Shown in pieces: positions 1 to 7,255 of a DNA stretch of 13,198 bases (the stretch's first letter is position 1; each line of letters begins with the position of its first letter). The DNA is taken from NCBI GenBank assembly GCA_964559135.1, contig CAZLGG010000106.1, positions 1 through 13,198 of the forward strand, read 5' to 3'. Position numbers and translations under genes: made by a program. The notes beneath the pieces are model-generated. The model was given only the letters and a program-made list of their open reading frames with translations, made no database searches and was not told the DNA's origin. The stretch comes from DRQF01 sp964559135 (GTDB lineage Bacteria > Planctomycetota > GCA-002687715 > DRQF01).

Positions 1-1158
1 CTCATGAAATCCACCAGGATCTCGCCCAGCCTCATGCGTCGCAAAGTCGTCTGGAGGGGGCGTTGCGACGAGGGGGGACGATTCCGGATCGATGACGCCC
101 CCATGGGCAAATTGATCGTCGTGTTGGATCGTTTCGATCCCGTCCATGTGGTGGGGGGCGATCGCACTCTGACGGTCGATGCCATCCAGGTGTATGACTT
201 GGGAGACGTGGTGTTGGGGGGCGAGGGGCATATGAAGCTCTCCCTGAAGTTTCTCCTCCCTGATGGCCGACCGGCCGCCGGGCGGTTCGTCAAACTCCAC
301 TCCTTCAACATGGATAAGGGACCACGAAGCGGAACCACCGATGACTCAGGTGAGGTCTCCTTCACCGCGTGGGCGCCCGAGGACGGGTTCAGCATGTATG
401 CCAAGCCTCCGAAGGGGTGCGACCACATCTATGCGAAAATGCTTCCCGAGTCGCAGCGTCCCAATTACGAAGGGTTGCTCGAGGAGGATGGATGGCTCCC
501 CCGTTCCAGGGAGTTCATTCGCTTCTACCCCGGTGACGAGTTCTCCGCCATCTTTCGCTTCAAGAAGAAGAAGGTCGTGAAGGAGAAGATGGGGGTCCTC
601 GTGCTCCACCTCCCTCATCCCACGGGGGCGATGGCGTATTCCTATTCGGCGAGTTTTCTTGACAAACCACCACAGGGCACGGGTCACAGCCTTCACGACG
701 GTCCCCCTTATGAAGTGAAGCTGCCCCAAGGTCGACTGCTCGTCCATGTTTCCGAGTTTCATAGTGACGGGTACAAGCAACCCTTCACGGCCCGGAGGGT
801 TGCGAGAAAGGAGATCCTGCTCGGGGAACGGTACGATTGGACCGTGGATTTCGACGATGTGATCTGGGCCCACGGCCGGCTGATGCGGGACGGAAAACCC
901 TTCCCCCACGTAAGTTGGCTTCAAGCTGCGGAGCGTTCGATCCTCCCGTTCATGAACTCCGGAAAGACGGATGAGAAGGCCGAGTTTCTCATACCGCTCG
1001 ACCCCTACTCCAAGGAGTGGAGCTTCGATTTCACCCTGGGAGAAGGGCGCTACTTTCGCCACACCATCCACCGGAAACCTCTCATCACCGACGAGGAGAA
1101 TCGTCGTGTCCTGGAGGTGGGCGACGTAGTCGTCGAGAGTGGAGAATCTGGTCGGTGA
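1..1158 (+). CDS. Multi-repeat carboxypeptidase-regulatory-like (beta-sandwich) protein, 5'-truncated
   Basis: The frame is open to the window edge, and the first ATG (position 4) has no visible ribosome binding site and falls inside what looks like a repeat, so the gene most likely begins upstream. At least four segments resemble carboxypeptidase regulatory-like/Ig-like folds. Counting from the ATG at 4, they lie near residues 20-45 (DEGGRF then DAPMGK), 78-133 (LPDGRP then TTDDSGEVSF), 196-252, and 287-345 (GRLMRDGKPF then KTDEKAEFLI). The pattern of a short 'DG-P' turn followed by 'TD--G-F' is typical of these domains in large extracellular proteins of Planctomycetota-like bacteria. No catalytic motif or membrane segment is visible in this part, and the signal peptide would be upstream. 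A surface or secreted structural role is inferred. The stop codon overlaps the next ORF by 20 bp if that ORF uses its GTG start. Confidence 0.75.
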   Translation, partial: LMKSTRISPSLMRRKVVWRGRCDEGGRFRIDDAPMGKLIVVLDRFDPVHVVGGDRTLTVDAIQVYDLGDVVLGGEGHMKLSLKFLLPDGRPAAGRFVKLHSFNMDKGPRSGTTDDSGEVSFTAWAPEDGFSMYAKPPKGCDHIYAKMLPESQRPNYEGLLEEDGWLPRSREFIRFYPGDEFSAIFRFKKKKVVKEKMGVLVLHLPHPTGAMAYSYSASFLDKPPQGTGHSLHDGPPYEVKLPQGRLLVHVSEFHSDGYKQPFTARRVARKEILLGERYDWTVDFDDVIWAHGRLMRDGKPFPHVSWLQAAERSILPFMNSGKTDEKAEFLIPLDPYSKEWSFDFTLGEGRYFRHTIHRKPLITDEENRRVLEVGDVVVESGESGR

Positions 1159-1618
1159 GCACGGCGCCTTTCGGTATTCAATCTGTCACGAGATCGGTCC
1201 GGAGCGGGAAATGGTTGGGTTCGAAATGGATGATGCCATCTGTCCTTTCGGTGGCACATGGGCCGTGAGAATCTCGGGGACTCGCATCGAGAGGGCTCAT
1301 TCGCACATGCCCAAGCAGGTCCTCGTCGACCTCTTCCTCGTCCCTGACGTCTTGAGATCTCCGGTGGCAATCTTTCAAAATCTCATGAGAAGGGATCACG
1401 GTGACGATTTCTGTTATGTGGGAGCACCTGAGGAACGGTACTCTGGTGACGTGACCAAGAAGGTGCCGTTTCCACCCGGCTATGTCTTCGTCGTCATGGT
1501 CAGTCGCTGCGGTGAGATTCGGAAGTGGCGGCTCGAGCCGAAGGAGGTCGGTGAGCACGGGAGTTTGCCGGAAGGGTTTTCGGAGAGATTCGGGAGAAGG
1601 ATATGGCCGGCGAGTTGA
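1139..1618 (+). CDS. Small hypothetical protein, DUF4258-like layout, first of a two-gene pair
   Basis: This is a 159-residue protein from a GTG at 1139. A better-supported start may be the ATG at 1211, which has GGAG six bases upstream at 1201-1204 and would give 135 residues and a 52-bp gap after the previous gene. I cannot name the family with certainty. Residues about 45-125 follow the layout of DUF4258/BrnT-type small proteins: an Arg/His-rich start (RIERAHSHMPK), a helix ending in 'VPDVL', a strand with FCYVGAPEERY, then a hydrophobic strand PGYVFVVMVS followed by IRKWRLEP. The C-terminus ends RFGRRIWPAS. There is no signal peptide or membrane segment, so it is probably cytoplasmic. It overlaps the next gene by 16 bp, which suggests translational coupling. 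Members of DUF4258 are often RNase-like toxins, but no catalytic residue is proven here and a toxin role is only a hypothesis. Confidence 0.6.
   Translation: MENLVGEHGAFRYSICHEIGPEREMVGFEMDDAICPFGGTWAVRISGTRIERAHSHMPKQVLVDLFLVPDVLRSPVAIFQNLMRRDHGDDFCYVGAPEERYSGDVTKKVPFPPGYVFVVMVSRCGEIRKWRLEPKEVGEHGSLPEGFSERFGRRIWPAS
1150..1164 (+). repeat. 15-bp direct repeat, copy 1
   Basis: GGTCGGTGAGCACGG occurs here and again at 1546-1560, an exact 15-base match 396 bases away. This copy contains the stop codon (TGA 1156-1158) of the preceding gene. In the frame of the 1139 ORF it encodes VGEHG. Confidence 0.8.
1546..1560 (+). repeat. 15-bp direct repeat, copy 2
   Basis: This is an exact second copy of the 15-base sequence at 1150-1164, near the 3' end of the small ORF. 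The spacing of 396 bases is a multiple of three, so both copies are read in the same frame as VGEHG. Confidence 0.8.
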
Positions 1619-1989
1619 AGAAGCTGATCGAAGACGGTCTTCGGACACCATTTCAGAGTCGCCCGTTCTACGATCCCGAAGACGACGCGCTCACATTCTA
1701 CGCCAAGGACGAAGACTCCTACGCGCGCAGGATCGATGCCGTGCTGACCTTCTTTTTTTCGATGGTTTCCCATGAGCCCATCGGGTTCGAGATCAAGGGT
1801 GTGAGAGACCTCCTGGATCGCGTCGGAAGTTTCGGACTGGATCTTCGGGCGAGGCGAGTCGCAGTGAAAAAAATCATGATGGGTTACTACCTCCTGCCCG
1901 AGCGGGCGACAGGCGATGACATCCAGGTGCTCGAGACGTTCGTCACGAAAGATATCGATGGGGACGTCGAGCTTTCACCTGCGCCCTAG
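1603..1989 (+). CDS. DUF2283-like small protein, second of a two-gene pair
   Basis: This 128-residue protein starts at an ATG directly behind a purine-rich GGGAGAAGG (1592-1600). The start lies inside the 3' end of the preceding gene, so the two are probably translated as a coupled pair. Residues about 20-70 fit the DUF2283 pattern: FYDPEDDALTFYA, then RRIDAVLTFFFS, then EPIGFEIKGVRDLL. This corresponds to 'YDpeaDaLyi...GeivGiEIldas' in that family. The remaining C-terminal residues are unlike the short canonical DUF2283 proteins, which are nearer 60-80 residues, so this is an extended form. DUF2283 proteins are often encoded beside DUF4258 proteins in TA-like arrangements and are then presumed antitoxins; in this window that role is inferred from gene order only. 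No DNA-binding motif is visible. Confidence 0.65.
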   Translation: MAGELKKLIEDGLRTPFQSRPFYDPEDDALTFYAKDEDSYARRIDAVLTFFFSMVSHEPIGFEIKGVRDLLDRVGSFGLDLRARRVAVKKIMMGYYLLPERATGDDIQVLETFVTKDIDGDVELSPAP

Positions 1990-1993
1990 GAGT

Positions 1994-2013
1994 ACGGCGC
2001 CTGACGGGGCCGT
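1994..2013. terminator. Hairpin between convergent genes, candidate bidirectional terminator
   Basis: ACGGCGCC and GGGGCCGT form an eight-pair stem with one G-G mismatch around a TGAC loop. It lies in the 27 bases between the stop of the DUF2283-like gene (1989) and the stop of the oppositely oriented glycosyltransferase gene (2017). There is no clear T-tract on either side, so if it terminates transcription it is not a textbook intrinsic terminator. Confidence 0.45.
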
Positions 2014-2016
2014 CCT

Positions 2017-3231
2017 TCACTGCTGCGCGTAGAGTTCGAGCAGGCGAGCGAAGTGGGCGGAGAAGGGGCGGGCGCCGTGGGGCGCGCGGGAGAGAGCGGT
2101 GAGGCGGGGGCGATCGGCGGCGAGGGTGTCGAGGTGAGCCGTGAGTGAGGCGGCGTCGGCGGCGTCGAAGGTGAGCCCCCGTGAGCCCAGGCGTTCGGGG
2201 GGGGCGCCACGATCGGAGACGAGGACGGGAAGCCCCAGGGTGAGCGCTTCATCCACCACCAGGCCGTAGGTCTCGTAGGCGAGGAAGGGAAAGACGGCGA
2301 CGTCGCCCCAGGCCGCGATGGCCGGGAGGTCCTCATCCTCGAAGGCACCCAGGAATTCCACATGCAGGCCCTCCGCTCGGGCGCGCATCTTTTGCATGAA
2401 GTCCTCGTCGCCTTCGCGACCGTGGAAGCGCACCTGGATGCGGCCGGGATCACGGGCTTGGCGCACGGCGTCGAGCAGAACCTGAGGCCCCTTGCGAAGA
2501 TCGAGTCCCGCCCAATGGACGATTCGAAGGACGTGGTCGTCATGAGAGGCTTGGGGTTTGGGCGTGAGGTCAGGGATGCCCAGGGGAACAACCTGAAGAA
2601 GGCCCCGTGGAAAACGGGGAAGCGCTTCGAGGGTTCGTTTCTGGAAGTCACTCACGGTGAGGACGGCCGCGGCCCGATCGAGTTCGTCGAGGAATCCCGT
2701 GAAACGAGCGTCCAGGCTCGCCGCCAATGCCTCGAGAGGCGGGTTTCCCATGTCCGCGGCGACGCAGCGGGCGCAGACGTCGAAGCCGGTCGTTGGCGGA
2801 CAGAACGACCCTTCGGGGGGCAGACGGAAAAACCGCGGACAGCTCACGAAGAGGTCGTGAAGGGTGACCACGACCGGCGTGTCGCCCGCCGCGAGCAGGG
2901 AGACGAGGCCGTGAGAAAGAGCATGCCAGTGGTGGAGGTGGACGAGATCCGGACGGAATTCACGGGCGAGCCTCGTCACCTCCTCCCGGATGCGGTGACA
3001 CGGGAGATCCCCCGCGAACGCCTCGTCGGGAAGGAGTCGGTGGATGCGATGGACACGCACGCCACCCGCCTCCACACGGGTGGACGTGGCGCCTCCACCG
3101 TCCCGTGCGCCCGCAATGACTTCCACGGCGTGCCCCTCCGCTGCGAGGCCTCGGGCAAGCCAGCTCACGTAAGCCTGGGTGCCGCCGTGGGTTTCCGGGG
3201 GATAAAAGTGGGAAAGGAGGAGGACGCGCAT
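2017..3231 (-). CDS. GT4-family glycosyltransferase
   Basis: This is a 404-residue cytoplasmic GT-B-fold enzyme that would transfer a sugar from a nucleotide-sugar donor to a glycan or lipid acceptor. The N-terminus shows the GT4 opening with the glycine turn (residues about 1-35, LSHFYPPETHGGTQ). An LHD motif lies at about 124-126 and a four-Cys segment at 131-156, a pattern seen in several GT4 proteins. Donor-domain features follow: GLDLRKGPQVLL around 242-253 with the phosphate-binding Lys, and the E-x7-E motif at Glu320 and Glu328. The ATG at 3231 begins right at the first beta strand of the fold. It is the last gene of the minus-strand operon, 21 bp after the ABC permease gene. The acceptor and the sugar cannot be read from the sequence. 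Confidence 0.9.
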   Translation of the reverse strand: MRVLLLSHFYPPETHGGTQAYVSWLARGLAAEGHAVEVIAGARDGGGATSTRVEAGGVRVHRIHRLLPDEAFAGDLPCHRIREEVTRLAREFRPDLVHLHHWHALSHGLVSLLAAGDTPVVVTLHDLFVSCPRFFRLPPEGSFCPPTTGFDVCARCVAADMGNPPLEALAASLDARFTGFLDELDRAAAVLTVSDFQKRTLEALPRFPRGLLQVVPLGIPDLTPKPQASHDDHVLRIVHWAGLDLRKGPQVLLDAVRQARDPGRIQVRFHGREGDEDFMQKMRARAEGLHVEFLGAFEDEDLPAIAAWGDVAVFPFLAYETYGLVVDEALTLGLPVLVSDRGAPPERLGSRGLTFDAADAASLTAHLDTLAADRPRLTALSRAPHGARPFSAHFARLLELYAQQ

Positions 3232-3252
3232 AGGGGCTGCCGGGGGGCTCCT

Positions 3253-4217
3253 TCAGAAATCGCGGCGGCGGAACAGAAAGAAAGCGAGTCCGAGCGCTCC
3301 CACGAGCCACGCGCTGGCGACCAGGAATGGTTGCCAGGGGAACGTGGGCACCGAAAGGACGCTCACGCAGGCCAGGCTCTTCAGCATGCCGAAATTGGGT
3401 ACGGAAACCTGGATTCCGTCGATGATCTTGCCGAACGTCTCGAAGTCGTCGAACGCGCCGCCTTTTCGAAGGTCGATGAGGACCTTCATCACTGTGTCGA
3501 CGCCGAGATAAAGAAAGTATCCCCCAAAGAGAGCCAGATTCGAGCTGTTGAAGGTGATGCCAACAGCGCGATGATCGCATAGAGCAGGGCGGCCACGAAC
3601 ATGAGCAGCGGGAAGGATGCGTAGGCCCCCGCGTGCCAGATCCCCGTCTTCACCCCGAGCCCGACGAAGAGAATCGTCTGGGCCACGAGCAGCACGATGG
3701 CCAGCAGGATGAGTCCGCCCACGAAGCGACCGAGGAAGACGAGCCATCGTGGGACGGGTTTGGCCAGCACCACGTCGACGGCGCCTTCCTTCATGAGCCC
3801 AGGGAAGTATCCCGCGCAGGCCGCGAGGAAGAGCCACATCGTGATCATGAAGAGGACGAGCTGCGCCGAGTAGTGCCAACCCTGAACGGCACGTTCGTAA
3901 CGACTGAGGCCGCTCGCCTCCTTCATCACCTTCTCCATTCTGTCGCGGCGACTCTCGTTGTCCGAGAGATCCTCTTGATCCACGTTGATCTGCGCGGAGG
4001 CCGCGTAGCCGCTGTACCAAGTGGTTTCCAGGTGGCGATCCTTGGGTTCTCCGAAGATGAAGGTGAGGTACTTCTCGCCCCTTGCCTTATCCACCGATTT
4101 CACGGCGATCACGAAACCGGCGCTCATGAGAACGAGCAGGGCGGCCAGGACGTAGAAGACGGTCTGGCTGCGGGCCAAGCGCGCCGTGTCGCCCACGATT
4201 GCGAGGAACGCTCTCAT
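3253..4217 (-). pseudogene. ABC-2/NosY-type transporter permease, interrupted by a one-base frameshift
   Basis: Two overlapping frames join into one permease of about 321 residues. Residues 1-219 are read from 4217. The frame then shifts by one base near 3561-3559, and a further 102 residues run to the stop at 3253. The join gives LYAIIALL followed by GITFNSSNLALF, which matches the usual order of late membrane helices in this family. Without the shift, translation ends at 3489. Visible features are a first membrane helix at about 20-38, a large external loop to about 115, and helices near 118-138 and 158-188. Between the latter two lies MKEGAVDVVLAKPVPR, the cytoplasmic 'skPvsR' coupling segment typical of NosY-like permeases. 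The start overlaps the ATPase stop by 4 bp (ATGA). The deletion could be a true mutation or an assembly error; no slippery heptamer is present. Confidence 0.8.
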
Positions 4218-5161
4218 GATTCCTCTCCTTCTTCGTCGTCATCTCGGGAGACCAAGTCGATGAAGGCGTCTTCGAGCGTTGCGCGGAGAGGCTCCACGGC
4301 GCAGATGCCGATTTTCTCCGAGCGCAGTCGGTCGATCATGGGTGTCACGGCCTTGTCGTCCGCGAGGCGCACGACGAAGGATGTGCCGTCTTCGAAATCC
4401 GCGCCCTCTTTCATGAGGGACTCTCGGACCCAATCTGGAATGGGGCCGCAGCGGAATCGCACGGCAAGGCCGCTGCCCGCACTCACGGAGTTGCGGATCT
4501 CCTGCAGCGTCCCCTCGGTCACGAGTTCTCCGTGGTTGAGGATGGCTGCATAGTTGCAGATCTGTTCGACCTCGGCCAAGAGGTGGGAATTGAGAAAGAC
4601 CGTGGAGCCCCGTTCCGCGATCGTCTTGATGATGTTGCGGATGTCGGCCCGTCCCATCGGGTCGACGCCGTCCGTGGGCTCATCGAGAAAGACGAGCCGT
4701 GGATTGCCGAGCAACGCCTGAGCGAGCCCGATCCTCTGCTTCATGCCCTTCGAGCACTTGGAGATCTTCACCTTCGAGCGATCTCCCATGCCCACCATGT
4801 CCAGCTTCTCCGCCACCTCGTGCTTGAGTTCGCGTCCCGACAGTCCCGAAAGACGACCGAAGTAGAGGCAGACGCCGCGGCCATCCAGATACTTGGGGAA
4901 GGCGTGACCTTCGGGCAGGTATCCCACCGAGCGACGCGCTGTGGGGCTCTTGTGGTCGCGACCCAGGAGTCGCGCCTTTCCCTCCGTGGCGTGCACGATG
5001 GTCAGTAACGCCTTCACCAGGGTCGACTTTCCGGCCCCGTTCGGTCCGAGAAGGCCGAAGCAACTTCCCTCGGGGACCTTCAAATCGATGGGTTTCAAAG
5101 CTTCGGTCTTTCCCTTGTACACCTTGCGTAGTCCAAGAGTTTCGACGGCAAGCGCAGTCAT
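4214..5161 (-). CDS. ABC transporter ATP-binding protein, partner of the NosY-like permease
   Basis: This is a 315-residue ATPase that would power the adjacent permease on the inner face of the membrane. Walker A is GPNGAGKST (residues 39-47), the signature is CSKGM (136-140), Walker B with the catalytic Glu is FLDEP (158-162, Glu161), and the switch His is His193 in NSHLLAEVEQ. The Q-loop position reads YLPE (81-84), with Glu in place of Gln, as is common in this class. Residues after about 220 form the accessory C-terminal domain seen in ABC-2 and multi-copper-enzyme-maturation type ATPases. The gene begins 2 bp after the glycosyltransferase stop and ends in a 4-bp ATGA overlap with the permease, so the three are surely co-translated. 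The exported substrate is unknown; the neighbours hint at a glycoconjugate or envelope role. Confidence 0.95.
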   Translation of the reverse strand: MTALAVETLGLRKVYKGKTEALKPIDLKVPEGSCFGLLGPNGAGKSTLVKALLTIVHATEGKARLLGRDHKSPTARRSVGYLPEGHAFPKYLDGRGVCLYFGRLSGLSGRELKHEVAEKLDMVGMGDRSKVKISKCSKGMKQRIGLAQALLGNPRLVFLDEPTDGVDPMGRADIRNIIKTIAERGSTVFLNSHLLAEVEQICNYAAILNHGELVTEGTLQEIRNSVSAGSGLAVRFRCGPIPDWVRESLMKEGADFEDGTSFVVRLADDKAVTPMIDRLRSEKIGICAVEPLRATLEDAFIDLVSRDDDEEGEES

Positions 5162-5163
5162 GA

Positions 5164-6690
5164 TCAGGGGGTCTCCTCGTCCTCGGTCGGGCCGGTTGAT
5201 TCGCGATCTCCATTCGGGGCCGCGGCCCCACTATTCCAGAAGAGGGGCAACTCGCCCAGGAGCCTCGACGCGGCGAAGGCCATGCAGGGAAGGATTTGCA
5301 GAAGGACCCGGGACGATGACGTGTAGAGGTGCCAACGCAGCCCCTCCGGAGTCCGTCCCTCGAAACTCACCGCATAGGCGAGGAAAAAACCCGCGAGTCC
5401 GAGGATCGCGGTCAAGGCCGGCCAGGCGGCGGAAGTCTTCCAGATCCGCCGAGGGAAGAGCAGAATCAGGCCCAGGAGTAGCGCATAGAGGCCGTGATTG
5501 GAGGGCTTGAGGGCTGTGAAATCCTGGGCGACAGGAATGTCGCGCTGATCGAGAATGTGGAGCCAGAAGGCCCGTCCGATGGTCCCGGCGCGTTCGGGGA
5601 GATTCTCGATGAGCATGCGGAACACAGGCCTGGCATCCTTGCCTGCGCCGCCGGAAAGGATGTCGTTCTCCAGGTGGTAGAAGCGATTGAAAGCGATCTG
5701 CGCCGCGACGAGGGTTCCGGTGGCGACGACCACGAGGAGGAGACCCGGCCGTTCTCGAACCCAGCGAAAGCTGCGGCGGCCATGGAGGAGGAGGCCCGCC
5801 GCCACGACGCAGAGCGCCAGCATGAGGCCTTCGTTCTTGCCCCACACGAGGACGAGCGCTCCCGCAGTCAAGATCAACCCCGCGCCTTGCTCCTCGCGGC
5901 GCAGTCTTTCCAATGCACCCAAGACCCCCAGAAGCCCGAAGGCGACCCAGTGATCGCTCTTCGTGCCGGTTCCCGGCAAGAAAAGCGCCGGCGCGGTGGC
6001 GACGGAAAGGGCGACGATCCATCCCAGCCCAGACCTGCGGCCGTCGCCGCAGCAGGCGAAGCCCAAGAGGATGAGAGCTATGAGAAACATCCAGTCGGGC
6101 ACCCGCACGGCCCAGTCGGATTCCGTTCCCGCGAGCCCCATGATCCACACCTGGCAGAGGGGATTGAAGAGGGGGTAGTCCAAATGATGGGCGCCCGTGA
6201 TGTCCTCTCGCAACTTTGCGGAGAGTCCGTCGTCGATGCGACCGTGTTCCTGAAGGATGCGGGCCTTGAAGGTCCAGATGGAGGCATCGTCGTCCTGAAA
6301 GACGGGGCGACCCCACTGGGAGAGCATGGCGTCGGTGGCGGGGAAAAACGCGAGCCCAAGGAGCACGGCCAGGGCGAGGCGTCGCGCCCAGACCTTCGCG
6401 CCGCTCCGCGTGGCCTCGCCGCGCCCCTCTTCCCGGCTCCGCCTTCCTCGAAGAAACACCTCCAGGCCCAGCCACAGCCCAGCGACGGCGCCCGCCTGCA
6501 AACCGTTCGAGGCATCCAGCCCGCTCACCATCCACCCGAAGGTGATGAGGGCCGTCGTCAACGCGCCCAGGGGCCACACCCACGCTGCGAACCAGAGCGT
6601 CGCCGGACGTAGACGGAGGGCGCGCAGCATGGCCTGGCCGAGGAGAGCGGGCAGGAGCAATGCGGCGATGAGTCCGATCACGTCCGTCAT
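5164..6690 (-). CDS. GT-C-fold membrane glycosyltransferase (PMT/ArnT-like)
   Basis: This polytopic membrane protein of 508 residues probably uses a lipid-linked sugar and acts on the outer face of the cytoplasmic membrane. I chose the ATG at 6690 over the longer frame to 6750 because it overlaps the upstream stop as ATGA and leads straight into a membrane helix (IGLIAALLLPALLG). GT-C features are the first external loop with an acidic cluster, FQDDDASIWTFKARIL (DDD at 133-135), and DYPLFNPL at 171-178, the place where PMT-like enzymes carry 'YPPL'. Many hydrophobic helices follow, then a late TSSSRVLLQILP segment resembling the conserved 'SR-ll-lP' of planctomycete GT39-like proteins. The C-terminus is a short acidic, probably cytoplasmic tail. 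The acceptor could be a polysaccharide or a protein; the sequence does not say. Confidence 0.8.
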   Translation of the reverse strand: MTDVIGLIAALLLPALLGQAMLRALRLRPATLWFAAWVWPLGALTTALITFGWMVSGLDASNGLQAGAVAGLWLGLEVFLRGRRSREEGRGEATRSGAKVWARRLALAVLLGLAFFPATDAMLSQWGRPVFQDDDASIWTFKARILQEHGRIDDGLSAKLREDITGAHHLDYPLFNPLCQVWIMGLAGTESDWAVRVPDWMFLIALILLGFACCGDGRRSGLGWIVALSVATAPALFLPGTGTKSDHWVAFGLLGVLGALERLRREEQGAGLILTAGALVLVWGKNEGLMLALCVVAAGLLLHGRRSFRWVRERPGLLLVVVATGTLVAAQIAFNRFYHLENDILSGGAGKDARPVFRMLIENLPERAGTIGRAFWLHILDQRDIPVAQDFTALKPSNHGLYALLLGLILLFPRRIWKTSAAWPALTAILGLAGFFLAYAVSFEGRTPEGLRWHLYTSSSRVLLQILPCMAFAASRLLGELPLFWNSGAAAPNGDRESTGPTEDEETP

Positions 6691-7184
6691 CGCGGCGGGC
6701 CCTTGTAGCGATCCAGACGCAAGGACTTCGTCTTCAACATCTCTTCCCAAGCTTCGGGAAAAGGAGGTACGGCGTTCGGGTCCGCGTTGAGTCCGTAAAG
6801 AGCGCCGGCCGGCATGACCCCCGTCGTCTCGACTTCGTGGATGATCGACGACGCCAGGCGAATCCTGCGGGGGTAGCAGAGCAAGCGGAGCGCCAGCAAG
6901 GTTTGCGGGAGAGCCACGCCCACGTCCTCAGGGGGTGAGAACGCGATGATCGCGTCTTTGGGCGTGGATGTGCGAAGAGCTTGCACCCAGTCCTCGAGGA
7001 CGCCGAGCGCTTCGTCTCTCAATTCTTGACGTGATTCGAGCACGCGGTCGATGTGCCTGGATGCGATTCCGCGTTGGATCAGGCCCCGCGATCTCTGCCC
7101 GAAGAGAAAGATCCCTCGCCCCAAGAGGGCCGCGGCAAAGGCCCAGGCGAGAAGGATGCGGAAACGTTGCGACGGGCTCTCCAT
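6687..7184 (-). CDS. Membrane-anchored protein of unknown function, first gene of the operon
   Basis: I do not recognise a named family for this 165-residue protein. One N-terminal membrane segment (residues about 10-29, ILLAWAFAAALLGRG) is preceded by Arg residues, so it is probably an uncleaved anchor with the rest outside the cytoplasm. A charged helical stretch (about 40-65) follows, then an alpha/beta-like part with DAIIAFSPPED near 77-87 and LLALRLLCYPRRIRLAS near 95-111. An 'LLYPRR' element of this kind is one I associate with soluble domains attached to or encoded beside GT-C glycosyltransferases; that is recollection and not a search result. It overlaps the GT-C gene by 4 bp (ATGA), which supports a shared job. 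The start has no Shine-Dalgarno sequence but sits six bases behind a TACAAT box. Confidence 0.65.
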   Translation of the reverse strand: MESPSQRFRILLAWAFAAALLGRGIFLFGQRSRGLIQRGIASRHIDRVLESRQELRDEALGVLEDWVQALRTSTPKDAIIAFSPPEDVGVALPQTLLALRLLCYPRRIRLASSIIHEVETTGVMPAGALYGLNADPNAVPPFPEAWEEMLKTKSLRLDRYKGPPR

Positions 7185-7190
7185 GGCGGG

Positions 7191-7199
7191 ATTGTAGCA
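7191..7199 (-). promoter_or_regulatory. Extended -10 promoter element for the minus-strand operon
   Basis: Read on the minus strand, TGCTACAAT (7199 down to 7191) is an extended -10 element with five of six bases matching TATAAT. No convincing -35 box lies 17 bases upstream. The ATG at 7184 is only six bases downstream, so a transcript starting there would be leaderless or nearly so, which agrees with the lack of a ribosome binding site. Confidence 0.45.
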
Positions 7200-7238
7200 A
7201 TGATTCCCGCTCGGGCGCTCCCGTCGCTTTCCCCGGCG

Positions 7239-7247
7239 TGATAGAAC
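7239..7247 (+). promoter_or_regulatory. Weak extended -10 promoter element for the zinc ribbon gene
   Basis: TGATAGAAC has the TGn extension and four of six bases of the -10 consensus. It lies eight bases before the ATG at 7256, again placing a predicted transcription start at or next to the start codon. No -35 box or Shine-Dalgarno sequence is clear. It is divergent to the promoter at 7191-7199. Confidence 0.25.
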
Positions 7248-7255
7248 AGAGTCTC

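Noticed and set aside
3553..3570. Programmed -1 frameshift in the permease gene
   Set aside because: No slippery heptamer or downstream pseudoknot-like structure is apparent around GCGCTGTTGGCATC. A simple indel explains it better.
2362..3582. Long plus-strand open frame opposite the GT4 glycosyltransferase and permease genes
   Set aside because: It is a shadow of the GC-rich minus-strand genes: highly charged, with no recognisable domain, whereas the minus strand encodes clear families.
5494..6612. Long plus-strand open frame opposite the GT-C gene
   Set aside because: Its composition (Glu, Gly, Ala and Arg repeats) is typical of antisense of a GC-rich membrane protein gene. The minus frame has clear membrane helices and GT-C motifs.
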